The notes below the pieces were generated by a model, which did no database searches, was not told the DNA's origin, and was given only the letters and a program-made list of their open reading frames with translations. Of a DNA stretch of 20,535 nt, positions 1 to 6,932 are shown in pieces. Every line of letters begins with the position of its first letter. The stretch's first letter is position 1. The stretch comes from JAWWPG01 sp033850885 (GTDB lineage Bacteria; Actinomycetota; Actinomycetes; Propionibacteriales; Nocardioidaceae), in the NCBI GenBank assembly GCA_033850885.1, contig JAWWPG010000067.1:1-20535 (forward strand), read 5' to 3'. The position numbers and the translations under genes were made by a program.

Positions 1-1
1 C

Positions 2-76
2 GTCCTGAACGACCGGGCACCCGACGAGCTCTTCACAGCCTTGCTAGCCTCCGAGAATCACCACTCGTTGCGATGA
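2..76 (+). pseudogene. C-terminal scrap of a transposase, possibly IS30 family (5' part outside window)
   Basis: An open frame entering from the left edge reads VLNDRAPDELFTALLASEN and ends at the TGA at 74-76. The start LND and the ending PDELFTALLASEN resemble the last residues of actinobacterial IS30-type transposases, where LNxRPRKTL is followed by a TPAELF-like stretch; here the middle of that stretch appears to be missing. Only 24 residues are visible, so the family assignment is a weak inference. The rest of the gene, if any, lies outside the window. Confidence 0.3.
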
Positions 77-366
77 CCGCTGGAATGCAAGGCGTCGGAT
101 CGGCCTCATTTTCGAACGTTGCCGACAGCAGGTATCAGCCGTCGGGGCGAGGAGTCGACCTCGGCCATCCTTCCGATGGGCAAGGAGCACGGCTATCAGT
201 GGACGAGAACATGTTCCGCGTTGGACGAGGAGATGCACTCCAGCCGATGGCATCATCGGTCTGCTTGGTGTCCACTGGCGCGTACTTGTGCGCTTGAAGA
301 AGACGGAGGCGGTCAGAGTGCTTCGTCAGGTGCCGCTGCGGGCCGCTGGCCGAGAATCGTGGCATC

Positions 367-1539
367 TCATGCCTCGCGGTCACGGTGGTTGCGATCCGTG
401 TCTTCGCCAGGCGGGTCCGGTCGCGGTCCGGGGGCAGTGTTGCGGATCCGCTGGAGGGCGGTGAGGTTTTTGTGGTCGGCGTCGGGGAGGGTGTGCAGGT
501 ATTTCTGGGTGGTGGTGATTTGGGCGTGACCCATCCGGTCCATCACGCTTCTGATGTCGGATCCGCCGGAGAGCAGCCAGGATGCGTGGGCGTGGCGGAG
601 GTCGTGGACGCGGACGTCGAAGTTGAGTCCGGATGCGTTGACGGCGGGTCGCCAGATGCGGGTGCGGAAGGTGTTGCGGGAGATGGGGGTGCCGTCGCGG
701 GTGGCGAACAGCAGGTCACTCGGTCCCAGGGCGCGATCGGCGATCCATGCGGCGAGCTGGGTGACGAGTTGTTCGGGGAGGGCCATTGTGCGGGGTTCGT
801 TGTCTTTGGGGTAGGGCTTGGTCAGCATCCGAGTTCCGGTGGGGGAGTTCTTGATGGAGACCTCGACGATGGTCTCCTCCACGGTCAAATGTCCGGTGGT
901 GAGGTTGAGGTGGCGGGGTTTGAGGGCGATGAGCTCGCCCCACCGCAGCCCGGTGTTGATGGCGGTCTCGATCATCAGCCGATGCTGGGTCGGCAGCGCG
1001 TTGAGGATGGTGTCGTACTCGGCGGGGGTGAGGGTGCGGCTGGTCTTCTTGATCACTTTGGGGAGTTCGGTGGTTTCGCAGGGGTTGAAGGTGATGACCC
1101 GGTCGGTGAGGGCTCGTTCGAAGATCGAGTGCAGCATGGTGTGGTACTTGCGGACCGAGGCCGCGGAGAGTCCGTCGTCGGTGGCGGTGGTGACCCAGCG
1201 TTGGATCTCCGAGGGGAGGATGTTGCCCATCGGGCGGCGCCCGAAGACGGGGATGAAGTGCTTGTCGAGGTAGGACCGATAGGCGGCCAGGGTGGAGGTC
1301 TCGACCTGTTTGCTGGGCAGCCAGACGGTCTGGACGTAGTCGGTGAAGGTGACTTGTCCGCGGGAGTGGTCGTGCCAGTTCCCTTCTCTCACTTTGGCTT
1401 CTTCGCGGTTGGCGGCGCGTTCGGCGGCCCGTTTGGAGGAGTAGGTGCCGGCGGAGCGGGTGCGGCCTTCGGGGTCGCGGTAGCAGCCGACGAAGCGTTT
1501 GTCGCCGTCGTCGGTGACCCTGGTCTTGATCCACGCCAT
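367..1539 (-). CDS. Tyrosine recombinase / phage-type integrase
   Basis: A 390-residue site-specific recombinase that should integrate and excise a mobile element at the adjacent tRNA-Met-derived site. The N-terminal part (about 1-60) is an arm-binding-like domain starting MAWIKTRVTDDGDKR. Residues about 62-150 form the SAM-like core-binding domain and 170-355 the catalytic domain. The catalytic set is visible: Arg199 (TGLRWGEL), His312 and Arg315 (HDLRHAHAS), His338 (RMGHAQ) and the nucleophile Tyr347 (TQKYLH). The length is normal for actinobacterial integrases. I chose the ATG at 1539 because it is preceded by a strong GAGGAGGG ribosome site and because the homology repeated at 7784 begins right after it; an upstream ATG would add 17 residues lacking such support. 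The gene points away from its attachment site, with about 180 bases of repeats between them. The gene looks intact. Confidence 0.93.
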   Translation of the reverse strand: MAWIKTRVTDDGDKRFVGCYRDPEGRTRSAGTYSSKRAAERAANREEAKVREGNWHDHSRGQVTFTDYVQTVWLPSKQVETSTLAAYRSYLDKHFIPVFGRRPMGNILPSEIQRWVTTATDDGLSAASVRKYHTMLHSIFERALTDRVITFNPCETTELPKVIKKTSRTLTPAEYDTILNALPTQHRLMIETAINTGLRWGELIALKPRHLNLTTGHLTVEETIVEVSIKNSPTGTRMLTKPYPKDNEPRTMALPEQLVTQLAAWIADRALGPSDLLFATRDGTPISRNTFRTRIWRPAVNASGLNFDVRVHDLRHAHASWLLSGGSDIRSVMDRMGHAQITTTQKYLHTLPDADHKNLTALQRIRNTAPGPRPDPPGEDTDRNHRDREA

Positions 1540-1603
1540 GAACCCTCCTCGAAGCGCTCCGGAATGTCGATGTCCGCACAGTGTCCGCAAACGTTGCCCC
1601 GTA

Positions 1604-1634
1604 GGTCAGCGAAGGCTGGCGAAGGTCAGCGGAA
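1604..1634. promoter_or_regulatory. Arm-type direct repeats upstream of integrase (candidate Int-binding sites)
   Basis: Three adjacent 10-11-base units, GGTCAGCGAA, GGCTGGCGAA and GGTCAGCGGAA, lie between the integrase start and the tRNA half. Related triplets occur at 7892-7923 and 1900-1930. Tandem short repeats beside the core site are typical of arm-type binding sites of tyrosine integrases; the binding itself is inferred. Confidence 0.55.
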
Positions 1635-1673
1635 ACTCACTGCGACCCTGACCTGGGACTTTACTGTCGAACG

Positions 1674-1700
1674 GGCTCACATGTCGACCAGCTGTGAGCC
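1674..1700. promoter_or_regulatory. Inverted repeat beside attachment core
   Basis: Perfect 8-base arms GGCTCACA and TGTGAGCC separated by 11 bases. The same repeat with the same spacing lies at 7962-7988. Position between arm repeats and core suggests a site for an excision factor or for an integrase-gene regulator. Function is inferred. Confidence 0.45.
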
Positions 1701-1718
1701 GGAATGTGAGGCACTTGG

Positions 1719-1776
1719 ATAGGTAGTACGGCACTCATAACCCAGAGGTCGCAGGTTCAAATCCTGCCCCCGCTAC
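1719..1776 (+). other. Attachment site: 3' half of tRNA-Met(CAT), copy 1
   Basis: Bases 1734-1775 match the 3' part of a tRNA: anticodon loop CTCATAA, 3' anticodon stem CCCAG, variable region AGGTC, T arm GCAGG-TTCAAAT-CCTGC, acceptor strand CCCCGCT and discriminator A. The bases upstream cannot pair to form the anticodon stem, D arm or acceptor 5' strand, so this is only a half gene, as left at one end of an element integrated into a tRNA 3' end. A 58-base stretch (1719-1776) recurs at 8007-8064 with a single mismatch. No intact tRNA-Met is in the window; it would be expected to the left. Confidence 0.85.
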
Positions 1777-1793
1777 GGATAAAGTGCCAGTTC

Positions 1794-1829
1794 AGAGCCG
1801 GTTTGGTGGAATACCACCAGACCGGCTCT
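1794..1829 (+). terminator. Strong hairpin after tRNA-Met half, copy 1
   Basis: A 16-bp stem with one G-U pair (arms starting AGAGCCGG and ending CCGGCTCT) and a four-base loop, followed by TCTGTTT. It lies 18 bases after the tRNA half and reads like the intrinsic terminator of a tRNA gene. A structurally equivalent but diverged hairpin follows the second tRNA half. Confidence 0.75.
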
Positions 1830-1837
1830 TCTGTTTG

Positions 1838-1931
1838 ATGTCCGCATCGTGTCCGCGGACATTGCGTCCATCGGGCGCAGACTCGGCCCTGTTCGCGAAG
1901 AGCAGCGAAGGCTGGCGAAGCTCAGTGGAAG
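1838..1931. repeat. Third, diverged copy of the arm-type repeat region
   Basis: GATGTCCGCA and GTGTCCGC at the start, then GAGCAGCGAA, GGCTGGCGAA and GCTCAGTGGAA at 1900-1930, parallel the region just upstream of the integrase (1567-1634) and its second copy (7858-7923). This one is on the far side of the tRNA half, where the opposite arm of an attachment site would be. It has no integrase codons. Confidence 0.5.
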
Positions 1932-2355
1932 ATCGATCTGGCGGCCTCTTTGGCAATGACCCAGCGGTCAAGGTGGCACACATGATCCGCGAGTAGCTTG
2001 TCGTTCGGATTTGGTCTCTGTCCCTAGGGAACCATCTTTGGTTGGGTTCGTTTGCAGTTGGGGCAGCCACCCTTGTGGCTCGACTGGAGGGTCCCGCTGC
2101 ACGGCCGCGTCGGTGGTGGCCATGTATCCGTGCGGAACCCAGGGGTACAGGACTGGTGACCCGGATGCCCCATCGACGATGTGCTGGGCGATGATCCGAA
2201 GCTTGACGTTCTGTGGTGCCTATCTGTGCCCTTGTTAGCGTCTTCGGCTAGAACGCCATCGCCGGGGTCTGGCCCGCGCGCGCAGCCAATTTTGCTTAGA
2301 ATGCGCGGTCAGCGCCATGGCGGACGCTGTCAATGAGCCGACATGAACGCATGGG
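1932..2355. other. Intergenic stretch without a recognisable gene
   Basis: About 420 bases between the attachment region and the winged-helix regulator gene. The short open frames on both strands show no family motifs or convincing ribosome sites. A minus-strand frame around 2020-2225 reads without stops for roughly 80 codons but resembles nothing I recognise and lacks a good start. Confidence 0.5.
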
Positions 2356-2643
2356 TCAGTCGACCGCGTCGATCAGCTGGCGCAGTGCCGCGACGTGCTC
2401 GCGCAGGGCCTTCCGGCCGGCGCTGGTCAGACCGATCCACGTGGTGCGTCGCCCCGCCTGGACGCCTTTGCGGCTGCGCACGTAGCCGGCTTCGGCCAGC
2501 GCCGAGACGTGTTTGGACAGCACCGAGTCACTGACTTCGAGAACGCCTCGCAGTGTGGCGAACTCCGCCTCCGACACCGCGGAGAGCATCGTGACCACCC
2601 GCAGCCGGGCAGGAGGATGGATTAGCGGGTCGAGCTTGGCCAT
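2356..2643 (-). CDS. Small winged-helix transcriptional regulator (MarR/HTH_34-like)
   Basis: A 95-residue protein made almost entirely of one DNA-binding domain. Residues about 10-60 form the helix-turn-helix (ARLRVVTMLS ... LRGVLEVSDSVLSKHVSALAEAGYV) and 60-80 the wing (GRRTTWIGLTSAGRKAL). This arrangement is typical of the small single-domain regulators related to MarR and ArsR, which usually bind palindromes as dimers. The ATG at 2643 is favoured because it overlaps the stop of the upstream membrane-protein gene by one base (TGATG), indicating translational coupling. The operon promoter carries palindromes at 3200-3244, so autoregulation is likely, though inferred. No metal- or ligand-binding cysteine cluster is visible and the inducer is unknown. 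Confidence 0.85.
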   Translation of the reverse strand: MAKLDPLIHPPARLRVVTMLSAVSEAEFATLRGVLEVSDSVLSKHVSALAEAGYVRSRKGVQAGRRTTWIGLTSAGRKALREHVAALRQLIDAVD

Positions 2644-3206
2644 CAGCTGCCGATCAGCAGCGCAACGAGCCCCAGGCACGCGGTCACGGCGAGTGCGACG
2701 AGCACCCGCGGGGAGACGCCGCCCGCGTGGGCGGCTGGGTCATGCCGGTAGGAGTGCCACCACCGGAGGGTGCCGACCTCGTAGCCGACTCCCGCGGCCA
2801 CGGCCGCGACCGCGACGAGCCACCAGCGCGACTCGAAGGCGGCCCACGTCGCGACCCCGAACCCGCCCATGTAGACCAGCGTCGACGTGCCCCCGGTCCC
2901 CAGGACGATCTGGCTGGACAGACCATCGACCCGGACGCCGTTGATCCGCCGGAACTGATAAAGCAAGAGCGCCGCCACGCCCATTAAGACCGCCACCCCA
3001 GCCAGCGCCACCGCGAGTCCGGCCGTCGTTTGAGCGGCGATCCCGTAGGCGGCGGCGCCCACCTGGACCGCGACCGCGGCGGCCAGTATCGGGTGCAGGC
3101 CGGTGGGCAGTCGCAGGCCGTTGGCGAATCGCTGGCGCGTCTGGTCCGCCTGGGCGAGCACGGCGCGGGCATCGTCGGGGCTCTGCGGCGTCGAGTTATT
3201 TTCCAT
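2643..3206 (-). CDS. Integral membrane protein, partner of the winged-helix regulator
   Basis: A 187-residue protein of unknown function. After a polar N-terminus of about 38 residues come roughly five hydrophobic spans: about 40-62, 64-88, 102-122, 124-143 and 165-186. The short linker FRRINGVRVDGLSSQ follows the second span. No enzymatic motif is seen. Genes of this kind next to small HTH_34-type regulators are common in actinobacteria, and the regulator usually controls the membrane protein. The ATG at 3206 is chosen because it sits 5 bases after a TACTTT -10 box and inside the palindromic operator. Longer upstream frames would run through the operator. The stop overlaps the regulator start. 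Confidence 0.75.
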   Translation of the reverse strand: MENNSTPQSPDDARAVLAQADQTRQRFANGLRLPTGLHPILAAAVAVQVGAAAYGIAAQTTAGLAVALAGVAVLMGVAALLLYQFRRINGVRVDGLSSQIVLGTGGTSTLVYMGGFGVATWAAFESRWWLVAVAAVAAGVGYEVGTLRWWHSYRHDPAAHAGGVSPRVLVALAVTACLGLVALLIGS

Positions 3207-3244
3207 AGTGGAAAGTATGCTCGATACTTTCCAGTTTGGCAAGT
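3200..3244 (-). promoter_or_regulatory. Promoter with overlapping palindromic operators for the membrane protein/regulator operon
   Basis: Reading the minus strand, TTGCCA (3242-3237) and TACTTT (3217-3212) are separated by 19 bases, and the ATG follows 5 bases after the second, so the transcript would be nearly leaderless. Overlying this are a perfect palindrome TTTCCA-N3-TGGAAA (3200-3214, covering the ATG), a perfect TGGAAAGTAT-N5-ATACTTTCCA (3209-3233) and an imperfect ACTTTCCA-N3-TTGGCAAGT (3226-3244). Shared TGGAAAGT half-sites suggest cooperative repressor binding. Confidence 0.75.
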
Positions 3245-3893
3245 ACTCCAACGCCGTCCGGGGTGGAGGTCCGCCTCGGGCTGGCGCTGCTGGTCGTGGG
3301 CGATGCCGCGCTACAACGCGGGCCTTGATGCGACCGGTCTGGAGTTCAACGCCAATGGTGTGAGTGGGGTGGCCGGGCCAGTCTGCAGACGCTGTACAGG
3401 GCGCCAAGCCATCGGACTAGCTTCAGGGAGCGGCGCGGCGTTGAGGATGTGGGTGGGCCCTGGGGTCGCGCAGTCCGACCGCGTTGCCTCATCCAGCGGC
3501 GCATCGATGATGTCGGGACTTCTGTCACCGGACTGTGACGACCGTTCCTTCATTCAGGAAAGACGACCTCGTTGAGACCACCTGAGGCGCTTGCTGGGCG
3601 TGACGACTATGAAGGGATCCGTCGCACGGTACAGCTTTTACTGCCCGCGCTGCTCTCCGAGGAGCTTCGGCCTGGCTGCCGCCGCGAGGCCTTAGCGCTC
3701 GATCCCGAGTTCGTACCGGGGGTGCTCCTATCCCGAGTTCCTCACGACGGCCTTTCGAGGACTTTCGCTCGTGGATGACCACGTAGGCCGTGCCTAGGGC
3801 CCCCCGGCCCCGCAATCCTCAGTCCTCCCTAAGCAAGTCACTCCATGCCCGTCTGTGGCTCCGCGGCATGCTGAGCCGATCCACCACGAAACT
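3245..3893. other. Intergenic stretch without a recognisable gene
   Basis: About 650 bases between the regulator operon promoter and the end of the ABC permease gene. Short open frames exist on both strands but none carries recognisable motifs or a supported start. Possibly decayed sequence inside the integrated element. Confidence 0.5.
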
Positions 3894-3931
3894 GCGGTAT
3901 CCGGAGCGCACAGATGAGTTCCGGATACCGC
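3894..3931 (-). terminator. Hairpin downstream of ABC permease gene
   Basis: Perfect 12-base arms GCGGTATCCGGA and TCCGGATACCGC with a 14-base loop, starting 15 bases beyond the permease stop. It has only a short T-rich trailer on the minus strand, so it is either a weak intrinsic terminator or an RNA 3'-end stabiliser of the exporter operon. Confidence 0.6.
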
Positions 3932-3946
3932 CTGTCTGCGTGTCGG

Positions 3947-4759
3947 CTACTTGACCTCGGAGCGGCGCAGGGAGAGCAGTCCGACGGTGAGGGGGATGAC
4001 GATCCAGATCATCGTGGTGGAGCCGAGCATCGCCCACTCCTTACCGGTGTTCGTGGCACCATCGAGGAGGGCCACCTGCGTTTTGTTCCAGTCAATCCAC
4101 GGCTGCAGGTCCTCGAACCGCGAGCGCACCTGGGCCAGGAGCGCGAGGATGCCTGGCATGACCAGTGAAGCGACGAAGTAGCCCACGATCGCGGCCGCGG
4201 AGTTGCGCAGCACGACACCGAGCGTGAAGCCGATGGCCATGCCAACCAGGTTGTAGAGAACCATTTGGGCCGCCATGAACAAGGAAAGGTCCCACACGGT
4301 GTCGACGCCTGCGAGAGCGGAGCCGGCCGCGTTGCCGATGGCGCCCACGGCGAAGGCGACGGAGACGGCGCCGAGGCCCACCAGGAGGGTCGCGATCGCC
4401 TTGGCCCTGATCACGCGGTCGCGGCTCGGTACCAGCGTGAACGTCGTGAGTCCGCTGCGCTGACTCCACTCACTGGTGACGCCCAGGATCGCGATGAGCG
4501 GCAAGATGACCGACATCGGGTACCCGCTCGCCCTCACGAAGTTCTGGTAGGTGACGTCGCTGTCGAGGCCGAAGACGAGGAGCGATCCGGCCGAGATGGG
4601 CGACAGGACGCCGATGCTGACGAGCATCCAGAAGCCAGCACGGGTGTTGAACATCTTGCGGAGCTCGATCTTGACGAGCCGGATGGTCGGTATGGGACGG
4701 ACGATCCGTCGGGCCGGCGCGGCCTCGATGGCGTCGGGAGGGGTGAACGTGGCGGTCAT
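3947..4759 (-). CDS. ABC-2 type transporter permease
   Basis: A 270-residue membrane subunit that would form an exporter with the ATPase encoded just upstream. After a cytoplasmic N-terminus (about 1-40, ending IRLVKIELRKMFNTR, typical for ABC-2 permeases) there are about six hydrophobic spans: roughly 45-65, 80-97, 120-145, 158-183, 188-208 and 242-262. The loop with TSEWSQRSGLTTFTLVPSRDR matches the conserved coupling region of this family. The ATG at 4759 is chosen because it overlaps the ATPase stop (ATGA) and follows AAGGAG. The frame continues open far upstream, but that extension is only the shadow of the ATPase gene. The substrate cannot be read from sequence; drugs, peptides or lipids are typical. 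Confidence 0.88.
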   Translation of the reverse strand: MTATFTPPDAIEAAPARRIVRPIPTIRLVKIELRKMFNTRAGFWMLVSIGVLSPISAGSLLVFGLDSDVTYQNFVRASGYPMSVILPLIAILGVTSEWSQRSGLTTFTLVPSRDRVIRAKAIATLLVGLGAVSVAFAVGAIGNAAGSALAGVDTVWDLSLFMAAQMVLYNLVGMAIGFTLGVVLRNSAAAIVGYFVASLVMPGILALLAQVRSRFEDLQPWIDWNKTQVALLDGATNTGKEWAMLGSTTMIWIVIPLTVGLLSLRRSEVK

Positions 4760-5655
4760 GCTGCAACTCCTTCGCGTTGGGTGTCGGCGGTGAGCGAGAG
4801 GAAGATGTCTTCGAGGCCGGCGCCCTCGGCGGACCGGAGCTCGGTGAGGGCGATGCCCGCTGTCAGGGCCACGGCCCCGACCCGAGTAGGGTCGGCGTCC
4901 GTGCGGACCGAGCCGTCCCCAGCGAGCGTGCTGGGGATCCCGGCCTGCTCGAGGGCGTGCGCGAGGTGGCGCGGTGACGTCGACCTGACGAGCGTCCCCG
5001 CCGCGGCGAGCAGCGCTTTCTTGCTGCCGGACGCGACGATCTTGCCGTTGCCGATCACGACTAGGTCGTCGGCGATGACCTCGATTTCGTGGAGCAGGTG
5101 CGAGGACAACAGGACGGTGCCGCCCTGGCTGGCGAAGCCCGTCAGCAGGTCGCGCATCCACCGGATCCCGGCCGGGTCGAGCCCGTTGGCCGGTTCGTCG
5201 AGGATCAGCACCTGGGGGTCCCCGAGTAGCGCTGTGCCGATGCCGAGGCGTTGACGCATGCCGAGGGAGTAGTTGCGCACAGGGCGCTTGGCCTCCGATG
5301 GTGTCAGGCTGACGAGCTCGAGCATCTCGTCGACGCGGCGGCGGGGGAGACCCATAGTGCCGGCGGCGATCGTGAGGATCTCGCGTCCGGTGCGACCGGC
5401 GTGCTGGGCGGAGGCGTCCAGGAGGACGCCCACCTCGAGGCCGGGGTTGGGGAGGTCGGCGAACCGCTTTCCGTTGATGGTCGCGGTGCCGGACGTCGGG
5501 ACGGTCAGGCCGACTATCACGCGCATCGTGGTGGACTTGCCGGCGCCGTTCGGGCCGAGGAAGCCGGTGACGCGACCGGGCAGGGCGGTGAAGGAGACGT
5601 TGTCGACGGCGGTGAAGCCGCCGTACCTCCGGGTCAGTGACTCAACAGTGATCAT
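4756..5655 (-). CDS. ABC transporter ATP-binding protein (export type)
   Basis: A 299-residue ATPase that powers the ABC-2 permease encoded downstream. Motifs in order: Walker A GPNGAGKST (34-42), the signature region YSLGMRQRLGIG (degenerate LSGGQ, as in many drug and bacitracin exporters), Walker B VLILDEP with NGLDPAGI, and the switch-histidine region LLSSHLLHE. The C-terminal third, after about residue 215, is the variable extension seen in DrrA/CcmA-like exporters. The start ATG at 5655 follows GTGAGGG; a start 11 codons upstream lacks such a site. It overlaps the permease start by four bases, so both are translated together. The gene diverges from a kinase/regulator pair 131 bases away, which probably controls it. 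Confidence 0.93.
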   Translation of the reverse strand: MITVESLTRRYGGFTAVDNVSFTALPGRVTGFLGPNGAGKSTTMRVIVGLTVPTSGTATINGKRFADLPNPGLEVGVLLDASAQHAGRTGREILTIAAGTMGLPRRRVDEMLELVSLTPSEAKRPVRNYSLGMRQRLGIGTALLGDPQVLILDEPANGLDPAGIRWMRDLLTGFASQGGTVLLSSHLLHEIEVIADDLVVIGNGKIVASGSKKALLAAAGTLVRSTSPRHLAHALEQAGIPSTLAGDGSVRTDADPTRVGAVALTAGIALTELRSAEGAGLEDIFLSLTADTQREGVAA

Positions 5656-5774
5656 GTGACAACCCTCACCGCGGCGCACCGTGTGCACATCGGCGTCGAG
5701 GCCGGACTCTCCTCGGCCGTTGGGAGGAGCGGGGTCTCGTTCTTTCGGTCGGTCCCCGACGCCTGGGCGATCCC

Positions 5775-5789
5775 TAGGCTGGGGGGGTG
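5775..5789 (+). promoter_or_regulatory. Leaderless promoter of the sensor kinase gene
   Basis: TAGGCT at 5775-5780 fits the actinobacterial TANNNT -10 box and lies 6 bases before the GTG start, so transcription would begin at or next to the start codon. No ribosome site of the usual kind precedes the GTG. A -35 box is not obvious. Confidence 0.5.
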
Positions 5790-6932
5790 ATCACCACCGC
5801 CCTGCGCTCGCTGTGGACCGAGCCCCGCGCCGCCGACGCTCCCGCGCGCGGGTGGCGCGACTGGGTGCTGGTCGGCGTGTTGACGGTGACGGCGCTGCTC
5901 GAGGGAGTCCTCCGCGACGACGTCGCCTGGCGGCCGTTCGCGACGATCGCGGCGGTCGGACTCGCGCTAGTGCTGCAGTGGCGGCGCTCCCACCCGTTGG
6001 CCTGTGCCGTGGTGGGCTTCGGCATCGCGATGGCGTTGGGGTTGGCGACCCTCGCGGGCGGGGCCCCCAATGTCGGCCTCGACACGATGGTCTACGTCGA
6101 CCTGGCGCTTGTCTACGCGCTGGTCCGCTGGGGCTCAGGGCGCGAGATCGTGATCGGGCTGGCAGTGGTGGGGGTCGCTGCGGTCATCGGCACGGTCGCC
6201 GACTACACGGGGCCTGCAGACGTCATTGGTGGGTTCGGCATCCTGGTGGCCGCGGCCGCGGGCGGAGCGGCGTTCCGCTACCGCGCCGAGAGTTGGCGCC
6301 GGGCGTTGGACCAGGTACGCAGCCAGGAGCGGGTCGGCCTCGCGCGCGAGCTGCACGACATGGTCGCCCACCACGTCTCGGCGATCGCTGTGCAGGCGCA
6401 GGCGGGCCGGGCGATGGCCGGGCAGCGACCTGAGGCGGCACTCGAGGCGCTGGCGGTCATCGAAGGGGAGGCGTCGCGGACGCTCGCGGAGATGCGGGCG
6501 ATGGTCCGGGTGCTGCGCGACGGAGCGCCGGCGGAGTATGCCCCCCAGCCCGGCGTCGCCGACCTGGTGTCCCTCGCCCGGCGCGACCCCGCCCCGGTCG
6601 TCGACGTGGAGTTGCCAGATGACCTGGACGAACTCCCGCTCCAGGTCGACGCGGCGGTCTACCGGGTGGCGCAAGAGGCGCTGACCAACGCCCTGAGGCA
6701 CGCCCGCAACGCCTCGCGCGTGGAGATCCGGGTCGTCGAGGGCGCGGGAAGACTGCGACTACGCGTGACCGACGACGGACAGATCGACCCGGCTCGGTCG
6801 ACGAGCCACGGCTTCGGGCTGCTGGGGATGACCGAGCGCGTGCAGCTGCTCGGCGGCACGCTGCGCGCCGGGCCGGCGCCCGAAGGCGGGTGGACGGTCG
6901 ACGCCGAGCTGCCGACGGAGGTACGCCGATGA
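5787..6932 (+). CDS. Two-component sensor histidine kinase (NarL/LiaS-type, HisKA_3)
   Basis: A 381-residue membrane kinase. Residues about 25-165 hold the hydrophobic spans that form the sensor region (about 27-42, 52-64, 71-90, 100-113, 120-139 and 147-163), with almost no extracytoplasmic domain. This is typical of intramembrane-sensing kinases that pair with ABC exporters. The dimerisation domain follows, with phosphoacceptor His190 in ARELHDMVAHHVSAI. The ATPase domain has VAQEALTNALRHA, VTDDGQ and GFGLLGMTERV. The GTG at 5787 is favoured by its leaderless promoter. Its stop overlaps the regulator start (ATGA). Divergent arrangement with the exporter suggests it senses the exporter substrate or envelope stress; this is inference. 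Confidence 0.92.
   Translation: MITTALRSLWTEPRAADAPARGWRDWVLVGVLTVTALLEGVLRDDVAWRPFATIAAVGLALVLQWRRSHPLACAVVGFGIAMALGLATLAGGAPNVGLDTMVYVDLALVYALVRWGSGREIVIGLAVVGVAAVIGTVADYTGPADVIGGFGILVAAAAGGAAFRYRAESWRRALDQVRSQERVGLARELHDMVAHHVSAIAVQAQAGRAMAGQRPEAALEALAVIEGEASRTLAEMRAMVRVLRDGAPAEYAPQPGVADLVSLARRDPAPVVDVELPDDLDELPLQVDAAVYRVAQEALTNALRHARNASRVEIRVVEGAGRLRLRVTDDGQIDPARSTSHGFGLLGMTERVQLLGGTLRAGPAPEGGWTVDAELPTEVRR

Larger units (their letters stand above)
1496..1840. repeat. Left copy of a ~345-bp integrase/attachment direct repeat
   Basis: This block holds the first 15 or so integrase codons, the arm-type repeats, an inverted repeat, the tRNA-Met 3' half and a hairpin. It is repeated in the same orientation at 7784-8126. 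The distance from the CGTTTGTCGCC motif to the end of the tRNA half is 280 bases in both copies. The copies are clearly homologous but differ at many positions, so this is not a recent duplication. Confidence 0.85.

Noticed and set aside
385..1722. 445-codon open frame on the plus strand
   Set aside because: It is antisense to the integrase and consists of low-complexity Gly/Val/Asp runs, as expected from a high-GC shadow frame.
1700..1776. Possible complete tRNA-Met gene
   Set aside because: Only the 3' half is present; the bases upstream cannot form the acceptor, D or anticodon stems. The same holds at 8007-8064.
2020..2225. Minus-strand open stretch of about 80 codons with a GASGSPV motif resembling a serine-protease site
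   Set aside because: No convincing start, no other protease motifs, and the plus strand is equally open; probably chance.
3947..5161. Long upstream extension of the permease frame to 404 codons
   Set aside because: The first 134 codons are out of frame within the ATPase gene; the coupled ATG at 4759 is clearly the start.
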